A stretch of DNA of 64,000 nucleotides from Streptomyces sp. NBC_00704 (GTDB lineage: Bacteria; Actinomycetota; Actinomycetes; Streptomycetales; Streptomycetaceae): contig NZ_CP109001.1 in assembly GCF_036226605.1 (NCBI RefSeq), positions 1 through 64,000 on the forward strand, in the 5' to 3' direction. Under the pieces are notes generated by a model, which was given only the letters and a program-made list of their open reading frames with translations, was not told the origin of the DNA and made no database searches. The translations under genes were made by a program, and so were the position numbers. Below, in pieces: positions 9,271 to 17,295 of this stretch (positions are counted from its first letter, which is position 1; every line of letters begins with the position of its first letter).

Positions 9271-9312
9271 ACGACAGGGACGGCCGGGCTTCGGCCCGGC
9301 CGTCCCTGTCGT
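9271..9312. terminator. 19-bp hairpin with TTCG tetraloop
   Basis: The arm ACGACAGGGACGGCCGGGC (9271-9289) pairs perfectly with 9294-9312 around a TTCG loop, an unusually stable RNA tetraloop. It precedes the stop of the convergent glycosyltransferase gene and so probably ends transcripts from the minus strand. Confidence 0.72.
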
Positions 9313-9350
9313 GTGGGGGCGTGCGTGTGGGTGCGGGTGTGCGTGTGCGG

Positions 9351-10427
9351 TCAGCGGGCGGCGAGGGCCTCGATCTCGCGCAGCACCTCGTCCGGGGTCG
9401 GCAGCGCCGCGGCCTCCGCGGCCGCGGCACGGGCCCGCTCCGCGTACCGCGGGTCCTCGAGGATCTCGCGGCAGCCGGCGACGATCACCTCGTCCTGGCC
9501 GCGTCCCTCCTGCGGCCGGTGCGGGTCCACGAGCACGGCGGCGCCGAAGCCGCTGACGGCCTCCGCGACGGCCTTGCCGTAGCCGTTGTCGGGGACGATC
9601 AGCTGGGGCACCCCCGCGTTGATCAGCGTCATGGCCGTCGTCGCGCCGCCGTGGTGGACCGCCAGGTCGCAGGTGGGGGCGACGACGTCCAGCGGGATCC
9701 AGCCGATGCGCACGTCGCCCAGTTGCGGGCCGTAGCGCTCGGCGGCCTCGGGGAGCGCCGCGATCAGCACCTCCACCCCGGCCCCGGTCAGCTCGTCCAC
9801 CAGGCGGCTCAGCGAGGCGCCGGGGGTGTCCAGCAGCAGGTTGCGGGTGCCGGCGGTGATCAGCGCCCGGCGGCGGCCCTCGGGGCGGGTGTACATCCAC
9901 GGCTCGACCCGGCGCTGGCTCACCCGGGGGACCCAGCGCATCGCCCGCGCGGCGGGGGCGCCGGGCGGGCGCAGCGCCGGCGGGCACAGGTCGATGAAGA
10001 GGTCGGGCGGCGGCAGCTCGGTCAGTCCGAGGCGCTCCAGCTGCGGCTGGAGCTCCGCCACCGCCGTGCGGTCCCGGCGCGCCATCGGGGCGATGTGCCA
10101 GATGTGGCGGACGTAGGGCACCTTGAGCCGGGCGGCGAGCACCCGGGGGACGTGGGACAGGCCGCCGACGACCAGGTCGGGGCTCCACTGCCGGGTCAGG
10201 TCGAGCAGCGCGTCGATGCGGGCGGCGGCCGTCATGCCGTCCTGGCCGTAGCGCATCCGCTCGGGAGTGATGCAGACCGCGGGAAGCCCGACGGACTGTG
10301 CGGCCGCCATCAGCGGCTCGTCGGCGGCCAGCAGGATCTCGTGGCCGGCGTTGCGGGCGGCGGCGGCGAGGGGGGCGACGCCGAAGACGGCCGCCTGGCT
10401 GCCACCGACGGTGAACAGTATTTTCAT
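9351..10427 (-). CDS. Glycosyltransferase, GT1 family (second copy)
   Basis: A 358-aa GT-B enzyme related to the neighbour at 7937 and probably attaching a second deoxysugar. The acceptor-domain start MKILFTVGGSQAAVFGVAPL and the donor motif AVHHGGATTA are intact. The true start is the ATG at 10427; the reading frame runs open far upstream through rmlA in antisense. It is about 33 residues shorter than its sister, mainly in the middle of the N-terminal domain. The gene lies 59 bases downstream of rmlA on the same strand, so donor supply and transfer are probably co-transcribed. Confidence 0.87.
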   Translation of the reverse strand: MKILFTVGGSQAAVFGVAPLAAAARNAGHEILLAADEPLMAAAQSVGLPAVCITPERMRYGQDGMTAAARIDALLDLTRQWSPDLVVGGLSHVPRVLAARLKVPYVRHIWHIAPMARRDRTAVAELQPQLERLGLTELPPPDLFIDLCPPALRPPGAPAARAMRWVPRVSQRRVEPWMYTRPEGRRRALITAGTRNLLLDTPGASLSRLVDELTGAGVEVLIAALPEAAERYGPQLGDVRIGWIPLDVVAPTCDLAVHHGGATTAMTLINAGVPQLIVPDNGYGKAVAEAVSGFGAAVLVDPHRPQEGRGQDEVIVAGCREILEDPRYAERARAAAAEAAALPTPDEVLREIEALAAR

Positions 10428-10486
10428 GGCTGTCGCACTTCTTCCGTTGGGGATCGCGGGGGCTGCGGTACGCGGTGCGGGGCCGG

Positions 10487-11356
10487 TCAGCCGGCCTGGG
10501 CCATCTCCATGACGTACCGGCCGTAGGAGGAGTGGGCGAGGCGGCTGCCGAGCCGGTAGCAGGACTCCCGGTCGATGTAGCCCATCCGCCAGGCGATCTC
10601 CTCCAGACAGGCGATGCGCACGCCCTGGCGGTGTTCCAGCACCTGGACGTAGTCCCCGGCCTCCATGAGCGCGTCGTGGGTCCCGGTGTCCAGCCAGACG
10701 AAACCGCGGCCCAGCGGGATCAGCTGGGCCTCGCCGCGCTCCAGGTAGACGCGGTTGAGGTCGGTGATCTCCAGCTCGCCGCGTTCGGAGGGCCGCAGCC
10801 GCCGGGCGATGTCGACGACCTGGTTGTCGTAGAGGTACAGCCCCGTGATCGCCATGTTGGTCTGCGGATCGGTGGGCTTCTCCTCCAGGGCGATGAGTCT
10901 GCCCTGCTCGTCGAGGGTGCCGACGCCGTAGCGCTCGGGGTCGCGCACCGGGTAGCCGAACAGGACGCATCCCTTGATGTCCTGCGCGGCCCGCTGGAGC
11001 ATGGGCCCGAACTCGTAGCCGTGGAAGATGTTGTCGCCCAGCACCAGGGCGACGGAGTCGTCCCCGATGTGGTCCTCGGAGACCAGGAACGCGTCGGCGA
11101 GCCCCCGGGGCTTGTCCTGCTCCGCGTAGGTCAGGGTGATGCCCAGCCAGGAGCCGTCGCCCAGCAGCCGCCGGAACATCTCCGAGTCCTCGGGCGTGGT
11201 GATGATCTCGATTTCGGTGATCCCCGCCAGCATCAGTGCAGAAAGCGGGTAGTAAATCATCGGCTTGTCGTAGACCGGGAGCATTTGCTTGGAGACCCCG
11301 AGAGTGATCGGATGGAGCCTCGTGCCATTGCCGCCGGCCAGGATGATGCCCTTCAC
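10487..11356 (-). CDS. rmlA: Glucose-1-phosphate thymidylyltransferase
   Basis: Forms dTDP-glucose from glucose 1-phosphate and dTTP, the first committed step of deoxysugar supply. The 289-aa length matches the family. The nucleotide-binding signature LAGGNGTRLHPIT is at residues 6-18, and VSKQMLPVYDKPMIYYPLS, VLGDNIFHG, EEKP and WLDTGTHD follow in the usual order. The GTG start is preceded by GAGGAGG. It is divergent from the NDP-hexose 3-ketoreductase gene, with about 195 bases between them; partner rmlB is at 34.4 kb. Confidence 0.95.
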   Translation of the reverse strand: MKGIILAGGNGTRLHPITLGVSKQMLPVYDKPMIYYPLSALMLAGITEIEIITTPEDSEMFRRLLGDGSWLGITLTYAEQDKPRGLADAFLVSEDHIGDDSVALVLGDNIFHGYEFGPMLQRAAQDIKGCVLFGYPVRDPERYGVGTLDEQGRLIALEEKPTDPQTNMAITGLYLYDNQVVDIARRLRPSERGELEITDLNRVYLERGEAQLIPLGRGFVWLDTGTHDALMEAGDYVQVLEHRQGVRIACLEEIAWRMGYIDRESCYRLGSRLAHSSYGRYVMEMAQAG

Positions 11357-11551
11357 CGTGGCGCCTCCTCAGTACCTTCGTGCCAATTAGGCAGTGCTCG
11401 CACTTTATCGGCGTCGGCCATCCGGCCGAAAGGCTCCCCGGCGCTCTCCCCTTCGAATAGCGTCCTTGTTGACAGGCATGGCTCTGCTTACTCAGGCTGA
11501 CGGCATACCGGTTCAGGCATGCGCATTTACTGTCGTCGTTTAGGTGGACCT

Positions 11552-12565
11552 GTGGAAATCGAAGATCTGACGCCCGTTCTCGAATCCGAGCAGAGGGCCG
11601 GTATCGGCATCATCGGATGCGCCGACATCGCCGTGCGCCGAGCCCTCCCCGCGATCGGCCGCTCGCCGTTCCGGCTGGTGGCGCTCGCGAGCCGTTCCCG
11701 TGAGAAGGCCCGGACCGCGGCGGCCGCCGCCGGCTGCGCGGCCGTCGAGGGCTACGAGCGGCTCCTGGAGCTGCCCGGCGTCGACGCGGTCTACATCCCG
11801 CTGCCGAACAGCGAGCACGCCAAGTGGGCGCACCGGGCGCTGGAGGCGGGCAAGCACGTCCTGCTGGAGAAGCCTGCGGTGCCCGCCGAGGGGACGGCCC
11901 GCGAACTCGTCGCGCTCGCCGAGGAGCGCGGGCTGGTCGTCATGGAGAACTTCGCGTTCCTGCGGCACCCCCAGCACGCGCAGGCGCGGGCCCTGGTGGA
12001 CGACGGCGCGATCGGCCGGCTGCGCTCGTACCACGGCGTGTTCGGCATTCCGCCGACCGATCCGCGCGGGATCAAGTACCAGGCCGACCTGGGCGGCGGG
12101 GCGCTGTGGGAGGTCGGCTGCTACCCGGTGCGCGCGGCCCAGGAGTACCTCGGGCCGTCGGCGCGGGTCCTGGGCGCCGGCCTGAAGTGGGATCCGGAGC
12201 TGGGCGTGGACGTCTCCGGTGCGGCGCTGCTGGGCGACGACGACGGCGTCAGCGCGAGCTGTTCCTTCGGCCTGTCGCACGGCTACCGGTCGGCCTACGA
12301 GCTGTGGGGGAGCGAGGGGCGGCTGGTCCTGGAGTGGGCGTTCACGCCCTCGGTCGGCGCCCGCCCGGTGCTGCGGCTTCAGCAGAAGGACCGCGAGACG
12401 CAGATCCTCGCCCCGGCCTCGGACCAGTTCGTCGGCGTGTTCACCACGTTCCACGACGCCGTGCGGGACCCGGCGGCCCGGGCGCGCCACCACCGCGAAC
12501 TGGTGCGGCAGGCGCGGCTGATGGAGGACGTCCGCGCGCAGGCCCTCGGCGGGCGGACCCGGTGA
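11552..12565 (+). CDS. NDP-hexose 3-ketoreductase, Gfo/Idh/MocA family
   Basis: Predicted to reduce the 3-keto group left after 2,3-dehydration of NDP-4-keto-6-deoxyhexose, completing C2 deoxygenation with the dehydratase at 35.4 kb (precedents: OleW, UrdQ). The N-terminal Rossmann motif is IGIIGCADIA and the family's catalytic Lys motif is LLEKPAV. I prefer the GTG at 11552, preceded by AGGTGG; the in-frame ATG at 11519 would add 11 residues with no clear ribosome site. The 337-aa length is typical. It ends at a long convergent hairpin. Confidence 0.85.
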   Translation: MEIEDLTPVLESEQRAGIGIIGCADIAVRRALPAIGRSPFRLVALASRSREKARTAAAAAGCAAVEGYERLLELPGVDAVYIPLPNSEHAKWAHRALEAGKHVLLEKPAVPAEGTARELVALAEERGLVVMENFAFLRHPQHAQARALVDDGAIGRLRSYHGVFGIPPTDPRGIKYQADLGGGALWEVGCYPVRAAQEYLGPSARVLGAGLKWDPELGVDVSGAALLGDDDGVSASCSFGLSHGYRSAYELWGSEGRLVLEWAFTPSVGARPVLRLQQKDRETQILAPASDQFVGVFTTFHDAVRDPAARARHHRELVRQARLMEDVRAQALGGRTR

Positions 12566-12591
12566 GCGAGGGCCGGTGAGGCCCCCCGCGT

Positions 12592-12654
12592 GCGGGAGGA
12601 CGCGTACGGCGGCCGGCGTCCCAGGGACGCCGGCCGCCGTACGCGTCCTCCCGC
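12592..12654. terminator. Perfect 31-bp inverted repeat, bidirectional terminator
   Basis: Arms 12592-12622 and 12624-12654 are perfectly complementary over 31 bp with a single-base centre (A at 12623). The element fills the gap between the convergent 3-ketoreductase and epimerase genes, ending one base before the latter's stop codon. It would form a very stable hairpin in both transcripts. Confidence 0.8.
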
Positions 12655-12655
12655 G

Positions 12656-13264
12656 CTACCGTCCGTCCGCCGCCGCGGTGAGCGGACGCGGCGGGCACTG
12701 CTCCCAGGTGGGCAGCCGACCGGCCGCCGCCGCCTCGGCCAGGGTGGGCGCCGCGGCGTCCTTGTCCGAGCGGATCGGCGGCTCCTTCAGGTCCCACGGC
12801 AGGGCGAGGGCCGGGTCGAGCGCGTCGACGTCGATCATCGTCCCCGGCACGTACTCCTGCGAGCAGAGGTAGCTCATGCAGGTGTCGTCGGTGAGGGCGA
12901 GGAAGGCGTGCCCGACCCCGTCCGGCAGGTACACGGCCGTCCCCGTCTCGGGGCTCTGGAGGGTGACGTCGTAACAGCCGAACGTCGGCGAGCCCACCCG
13001 CAGGTCGACGGCTATGTCGAGGGCCCTGCCGCGCACGCAGGTGACGAACTTGTCCTGGCCGGGCGGCACCGTGGTGCCGTGGATGCCCCGCAGGGTGTTG
13101 CGCCGGGACACCGAGTAGTTGACCTGGCGCACCGTGAACTCCCAGCCGCTCTCCGCCAGCAGGGCGCTGGCCCGCACCGACTCGAAGAAGTGGCCGCGGC
13201 GGTCGCTCAGCGGCTCCGGCTCGAGCCGGTAGGCGCCCGGGACCGTCATTTCCGTTATCAGCAC
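12656..13264 (-). CDS. NDP-4-keto-6-deoxyhexose 3,5- or 5-epimerase (RmlC family)
   Basis: A 202-aa cupin that epimerises the 4-ketosugar and so sets D or L configuration. It opens with the RmlC-type segment PEPLSDRRGHFFES. The catalytic base His lies in LRGIHGTT, and QDKFVTCVRGRALDIAVDL and YLPDGVGHAFLALTD line the barrel. Sequence alone does not separate a 3,5-epimerase from a 5-epimerase. It lies 18 bases downstream of the sulfotransferase-like gene in a minus-strand operon. With the 2,3-dehydratase and 3-ketoreductase it would give a 2,6-dideoxy-L-sugar. Confidence 0.88.
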   Translation of the reverse strand: MLITEMTVPGAYRLEPEPLSDRRGHFFESVRASALLAESGWEFTVRQVNYSVSRRNTLRGIHGTTVPPGQDKFVTCVRGRALDIAVDLRVGSPTFGCYDVTLQSPETGTAVYLPDGVGHAFLALTDDTCMSYLCSQEYVPGTMIDVDALDPALALPWDLKEPPIRSDKDAAAPTLAEAAAAGRLPTWEQCPPRPLTAAADGR

Positions 13265-13282
13265 CGAAGGCTCCTCACACGC

Positions 13283-13942
13283 TCAGCCGGTGGCGGCCGC
13301 GGCGCCGGCCGCCGCGGCGATCCGCTGCCGCATGGACGCGGTGTCGTTGGTGCGCGGGAACTCCTCGCGCGGGACGTCGACGCCGAGGAAGGCGCACAGC
13401 GGCTCCCAGCCCTCGCGCACGTCGTAGACGAGGACGTTGTCGGCGCCCATGACGCGCACCACCTCCTCGTTGTGCCGGTGGTACACCTCGACGGCGTGGT
13501 CCTTGTCGGAGAACCGGCCGCCGAACAGCCCGTCCCAGACCAGGGCGCTGGTGACGCGGAACAGCCGGGCCTGCGCGCTGCCGGGCTCCGGCGGGTTCGC
13601 CGCGCTGCGCAGGGCGAACTGGTACAGGGTGTCGTGGGTGCTGCGGTACCAGCTGTCGGCGTCGCGCACCGTGAGGAGCACCTTGGCGTCGGGGAACGCC
13701 TCGCTGATCTGCCGGTAGTAGACGGCGCAGGGGCCGTCCACGGCGGAGCGGTAGCCGTCGAAGGCGGCCGCCCAGTCGGGGCGCTCGCCGTCGCAGACGA
13801 TCTTCTCCCACTGCCGCAGCCGCCCGGCGTCGCCGACGATGTCGAACATGTGGAAGGACGGGCCCAGGCCGAGCCGGTCCAGGGCCGCCTTCAGCGAGGT
13901 CGTACCGGTCCTGCCCAGACCGGCGTTGATGAGTTTCAGCAC
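13283..13942 (-). CDS. Sulfotransferase-family protein
   Basis: A 219-aa P-loop protein of the sulfotransferase fold. The N-terminal phosphosulfate-binding loop is GLGRTGTTSLKAAL, and the 3'-phosphate-binding region appears as AKVLLTVRDADSWYRST. In this small bacterial group sulfation activity has rarely been shown, and relatives are common in secondary-metabolite clusters without a sulfated product. It sits between the epimerase and the AhpD-like gene on the same strand with short gaps. The start is GTG with a weak AAGGGAAG upstream. Its role in the pathway is unknown. Confidence 0.75.
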   Translation of the reverse strand: MLKLINAGLGRTGTTSLKAALDRLGLGPSFHMFDIVGDAGRLRQWEKIVCDGERPDWAAAFDGYRSAVDGPCAVYYRQISEAFPDAKVLLTVRDADSWYRSTHDTLYQFALRSAANPPEPGSAQARLFRVTSALVWDGLFGGRFSDKDHAVEVYHRHNEEVVRVMGADNVLVYDVREGWEPLCAFLGVDVPREEFPRTNDTASMRQRIAAAAGAAAATG

Positions 13943-13959
13943 GGTGCCGTCTTCCCTTC

Positions 13960-14406
13960 TCAGCGCCAGGCCGCGTCTTCCTGGCGGGTGGCGACGTTCA
14001 CCCGGTTCCAGAAATTGACCAGGCCGATGTGCATGACCAGCGCGCCGAGCTGCTCGTCGGTGTAGTACCGGGAGGACTTCTCCCAGACGTCGTCCGAGGC
14101 CATGTCCTGCGGGTCGGTCATCAGCGTGACGGCCTCCGCCATCTCCAGCGCGCAGCGCTCGGCCTCGTCGAAGCAGGTCTCGGTGCGCCAGTCGGCCACC
14201 CGCTTCAGCCGCTCGTCCGTCTTCTTCGCCTGCTGCGGGTCGTCGGAGAACGTGTAGACGCGGCCGTTGATCTCGCTGACGCGCAGCCGGACGAGGTCGA
14301 GGGTGGTCTGCGGCACGCCCACCTTGCCGATGACCTCGGTCAGGTCGAGCAGGGGCTGCAGGGCGCCGGGAACGACCAGGGAGGGGTTGTCCATCCGTGG
14401 GGTCAT
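13960..14406 (-). CDS. AhpD/carboxymuconolactone-decarboxylase-like protein lacking the CxxC cysteines
   Basis: A 148-aa all-helical AhpD-family protein. Canonical members have SQINGCxxCxxMH, whose two cysteines do the redox chemistry. Here the segment reads SEINGRVYTFSDD, with Arg49 and Thr52 in place of the cysteines. A paralogue at 36833-37339 has the same substitution and the same opening (M-S/T-P-R-M-x-N-P-S-L-V-V-P), so this is a conserved subtype, not decay. Thiol peroxidase support is therefore unlikely; a binding, isomerase or structural role is open. The ATG follows AGGAG and lies in the operon with the methyltransferase. Confidence 0.78.
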   Translation of the reverse strand: MTPRMDNPSLVVPGALQPLLDLTEVIGKVGVPQTTLDLVRLRVSEINGRVYTFSDDPQQAKKTDERLKRVADWRTETCFDEAERCALEMAEAVTLMTDPQDMASDDVWEKSSRYYTDEQLGALVMHIGLVNFWNRVNVATRQEDAAWR

Positions 14407-14458
14407 CGGGTCTTCTCCTGTGCGGTATGCGGGAATGAGTCGGTTGCTCGCGGCGGCC

Positions 14459-15487
14459 TCAGACGGGGATGCCCTCGATGACCGAGATCGGCGCGCTGGT
14501 GGGAACGGCCCTGGTGAGTTCGAAGCCGGCCTTCGCGAACAGCTCGCGGTACTCGGCGAGCGTGCGCTCGCGGGCGCCGAGCATCAGCATCAGCCAGAGG
14601 TCGATGGTCTTGCCGAGGTGCTTGTCGTTGTTCTCCGGGATCACGTACTCGACGACGAGCAGCTTCCCGCCGGGCGCGATCGCCTCGCGCGCGTTGCGCA
14701 GCGCGGTGACGGCGTCGGCCTCGGAGAAGTCGTGGATGATGTGCTTGAAGACGTAGGCGTCGCCGCCCGAGGGCAGCGTGCCGAGATAGCCGCCGTGCTC
14801 GATGGTGAACCGGTCGGCCACTCCGGCCGCCTCGAAGAGCGCCGGGGAGTCGACGGTGGCGATCTCGGAGTCGTACAGCACCCCCTTGACGTCCGGCGCC
14901 TGCTTCAGGATGCCCGCCAGGAGGTTGCCGCGGCCGGCGATGACGTCGACGACCGTGCCGAAGCCGGAGAAGTCGTAGGCGGCCAGGATCGGGTCGGTCT
15001 CCGAGGCGGACAGTTCGCCGAACGCCTGGAAGAACACCCGCGCGTAGTCGGGGTGGGCGTGGAAGAAGTCCAGCGCGCCCATGCCGCGCAGCTTGGGCAG
15101 GTTGGCCTCGCCGGTCTCCACGGTGTCGAAGAGGTGCCCCCACTCCTCCCACAGCGTGGGGTGGTTCATCAGCAGGGCGAAGCCGCGCATCGAGTCCGGG
15201 GCGTCCTCGCGCAGCGGCTCGGACAGCGCGCTGTTCTCGTACCGGCCGTCGGCGCGGACCGCGAACACCCCGTGACCGGCGAGCGCCCGCAGGAGGCGGT
15301 GGGTCGCCTCCGGGTGCGAGCCGACGCGCGCCGCGATGTCCCCGGCGGACAGCGGACCGCCGGCCAGCACGTCCGCGACGCCGAGCCGGGCCGCGACCGA
15401 TATCGCCTGGGTGATCACCGCGCCCTGGACGAGATGGAGCAGCGCATACGAGTCTGACTGGTCACGAACCTCGGGCAGCACGGACAT
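14459..15487 (-). CDS. SAM-dependent O-methyltransferase, DnrK/TcmO type
   Basis: A 342-aa class I methyltransferase. It has an N-terminal winged-helix dimerisation domain (about residues 15-100, including RVGSHPEATHRLLRALAGHG) and a C-terminal Rossmann domain with the SAM motif VVDVIAGRGNLLAGIL and catalytic-region HIIHDFSEADA. It would methylate a hydroxyl of the polyketide (or sugar). I chose the ATG at 15487, preceded by GGAAAGG. It is a paralogue of the methyltransferase at 52840-53922. It is divergent from the DsbA-like gene across a StrR-type operator, so it probably heads the minus-strand operon. Confidence 0.87.
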   Translation of the reverse strand: MSVLPEVRDQSDSYALLHLVQGAVITQAISVAARLGVADVLAGGPLSAGDIAARVGSHPEATHRLLRALAGHGVFAVRADGRYENSALSEPLREDAPDSMRGFALLMNHPTLWEEWGHLFDTVETGEANLPKLRGMGALDFFHAHPDYARVFFQAFGELSASETDPILAAYDFSGFGTVVDVIAGRGNLLAGILKQAPDVKGVLYDSEIATVDSPALFEAAGVADRFTIEHGGYLGTLPSGGDAYVFKHIIHDFSEADAVTALRNAREAIAPGGKLLVVEYVIPENNDKHLGKTIDLWLMLMLGARERTLAEYRELFAKAGFELTRAVPTSAPISVIEGIPV

Positions 15488-15583
15488 GCCTTTCCTTTCG
15501 GAGTGCATTCTTCGCGGATTCCAGACAATAGGTCGGCGATTCTCGAAACCGCAACTTCCGTACTCCCGCAATGACCTTCACGT

Positions 15584-15612
15584 GTTCAACCGGGGAATTT
15601 GAGCGGTTGAAC
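15584..15612. promoter_or_regulatory. StrR-type operator, site B
   Basis: Half-sites GTTCAACCG (15584-15592) and CGGTTGAAC (15604-15612), a perfect inverted pair, are separated by 11 bases. The site lies between the divergent methyltransferase and DsbA-like genes and has the same geometry as sites A, C and D. Confidence 0.75.
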
Positions 15613-15694
15613 AGGGGCCGTCCAGCGCCACTCCAGTGAAATTCCGGCCCTGCTTGCCAAATTGTTCCGGCCCGGCTACGTCGAGGAGGACCCG

Positions 15695-16312
15695 TTGGAG
15701 CACGACATTCCCACCCCGGTGGATTTCTGGTTCGACCCGACCTGCCCCTGGGCGTGGCTGACGTCCCGCTGGATCCTGGAGGTCGCCCGGCAGCGGCCCC
15801 TCGACGTGCGCTGGCACCTGATGAGCCTGACGGTCCTCAACGAGGGGCGCGCCGACCTGCCCGAGCGCTGGCACCGCGACCTCGCCGCCCGGCTGGAGCC
15901 GGTGCGGGTGTGCGCCGCCGCCGAACAGGCCCACGGCGCGCGGGTGCTGGGCGCTCTGTACACCGAGCTGGGCACCCGCTTCCACCTGGAGCGCGCGCCC
16001 CGGGAGCGGGCCACGTACGCGGCGGCGCTGACCGCCGCGGGCCTCGACCCCGCCCTCGCCGACGCGGCCGGCAGCGACGCGTACGACGGCGCGGTGCGCG
16101 CCTCGCACCACGACGGCATCGGCCGGGTCGGCGCGGACGTCGGCACCCCCGTCGTCGCGGTCGGGGACGTGGCGTTCTTCGGGCCCGTCGTGACGCCCTC
16201 CCCGCGCGGGGAGGCCGCGACGCGGCTGTGGGACGGGGTGCTCGCCGTCGCCGCGACCGAGGGGTTCTTCGAGCTCAAGCGCACCCGCACCCGGCAGCCG
16301 GTCTTCACCTGA
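15695..16312 (+). CDS. DsbA-like mycothiol-dependent nitroreductase family protein, CPWA active site
   Basis: A 205-aa thioredoxin-fold protein closely resembling mycobacterial Rv2466c (FWFDPxCPW-WxTSRWILEV, DVGTP, VAFFGPV, FFELKRTRT). Rv2466c has CPWC and works with mycothiol. Here the site is Cys17-Pro-Trp-Ala20, so the second Cys is gone, which implies monothiol or non-redox chemistry. I chose the TTG at 15695 because GAGGAGGA lies directly upstream; the earlier TTG at 15662 has no such site. Reduction or protection of a quinone or diazo intermediate would suit the context but is inference. Confidence 0.8.
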   Translation: MEHDIPTPVDFWFDPTCPWAWLTSRWILEVARQRPLDVRWHLMSLTVLNEGRADLPERWHRDLAARLEPVRVCAAAEQAHGARVLGALYTELGTRFHLERAPRERATYAAALTAAGLDPALADAAGSDAYDGAVRASHHDGIGRVGADVGTPVVAVGDVAFFGPVVTPSPRGEAATRLWDGVLAVAATEGFFELKRTRTRQPVFT

Positions 16313-16318
16313 GCGGCC

Positions 16319-17197
16319 TCAGCGGGCCGCCGCGGCCACGGGCGCCGTCCAGTTCTCGGTCAGCCAGCGCTCCAGCGTGACCAGGCCGGGCCGCGAGCGG
16401 CGCAGTTCCTCCAGGTCGGCGCGGTAACCGTCGCGCTCGAACCAGTCGAACATGTTGGCGAGGTCCGGGCGGGCGTCGCGCAGCGGCTCGATCGGCAGCT
16501 GCCGGTAGCGCGTCGGGACGCCGGAGGCCGCCTCGAAGGCCGCGGCCATCTGCGGGCCCGTCAGGGAGTCGCCGGCGATCTCGACCACCCGGCCCAGCCA
16601 GGCGTCCCGGTTCTCGAAGGCGTCCGCGGCGAACACGCCGATGTCGTCGGTCGCGATGAGCTGCACCGGGATCCGCGGGTCCAGCCACATGGCCAGCACC
16701 AGCCCGTCCCCCGCCGGGCGCGGGGCGATGTCGAGCAGGATGTCGTGGAACATGACCGGCCGCAGCACCGTCGTCGGCAGGTCCAGGGTGCGCAGGTACC
16801 GCTCCACCCGGTGCTTGCTCTCGAAGTGCGGCACCCGGGTGTCGCGGTCCGCGCCGCCGACCGAGCTGTACACGAAGTGCCGCACCCCGGCGCGCACCGC
16901 GGCGTCCGCCACCGCACGGCCCTGCCGCTCCTCGGCCTCGACGCCGCCGGGCTGGCGGAACGTCTGGACGCTGAACACGCCGTGGACGCCCCGCATCGCC
17001 GCCGCCAGCGACGCCTCGTCGTCCATGTCGCCGCGGACCAGGACCGCGCCCGCCTCCCGCAGCGCCTCCGCCTCCGCCTTGGCCGGGTCGCGGACCAGGG
17101 CGTGCACGGTGTGCCCGCGCCGCAGCAGTTCGCGGGCCACCGCCCCGCCCTGCCGGCCGGTCCCGCCCAGCACCAGGATCGTTCCGTCAAGCGCCAC
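16319..17197 (-). CDS. NmrA-family NAD(P)-binding protein
   Basis: A 292-aa atypical SDR. The nucleotide motif GGTGRQGG is at residues 10-17. The catalytic Tyr of classical SDRs is not conserved, which is typical of NmrA/HSCARG proteins that sense NADPH or act as isoflavone-reductase-like enzymes. SSVGGADRDTRVPHFESKHRVE fits the substrate-side region. The GTG at 17197 follows GGAG; the open frame continues upstream without a better start. It lies about 100 bases downstream of the SDR gene on the same strand. Reduction of a polyketide intermediate is plausible but unassigned. Confidence 0.8.
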   Translation of the reverse strand: MALDGTILVLGGTGRQGGAVARELLRRGHTVHALVRDPAKAEAEALREAGAVLVRGDMDDEASLAAAMRGVHGVFSVQTFRQPGGVEAEERQGRAVADAAVRAGVRHFVYSSVGGADRDTRVPHFESKHRVERYLRTLDLPTTVLRPVMFHDILLDIAPRPAGDGLVLAMWLDPRIPVQLIATDDIGVFAADAFENRDAWLGRVVEIAGDSLTGPQMAAAFEAASGVPTRYRQLPIEPLRDARPDLANMFDWFERDGYRADLEELRRSRPGLVTLERWLTENWTAPVAAAAR

Positions 17198-17295
17198 AGT
17201 CTGTCTCCATGTCTCGTGCCCGCCGGGGACTGGTCCGGCGGTGCGGTTCGGATGCGGCGGGCCGTGGGGCGGCCGCCGCGCGTCGGGGCCGTCCG

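Noticed and set aside
7694..9430. Long upstream extension of the 87-aa protein on the minus strand
   Set aside because: It is the antisense of the glycosyltransferase at 7937; an ATG with matching length exists at 7693.
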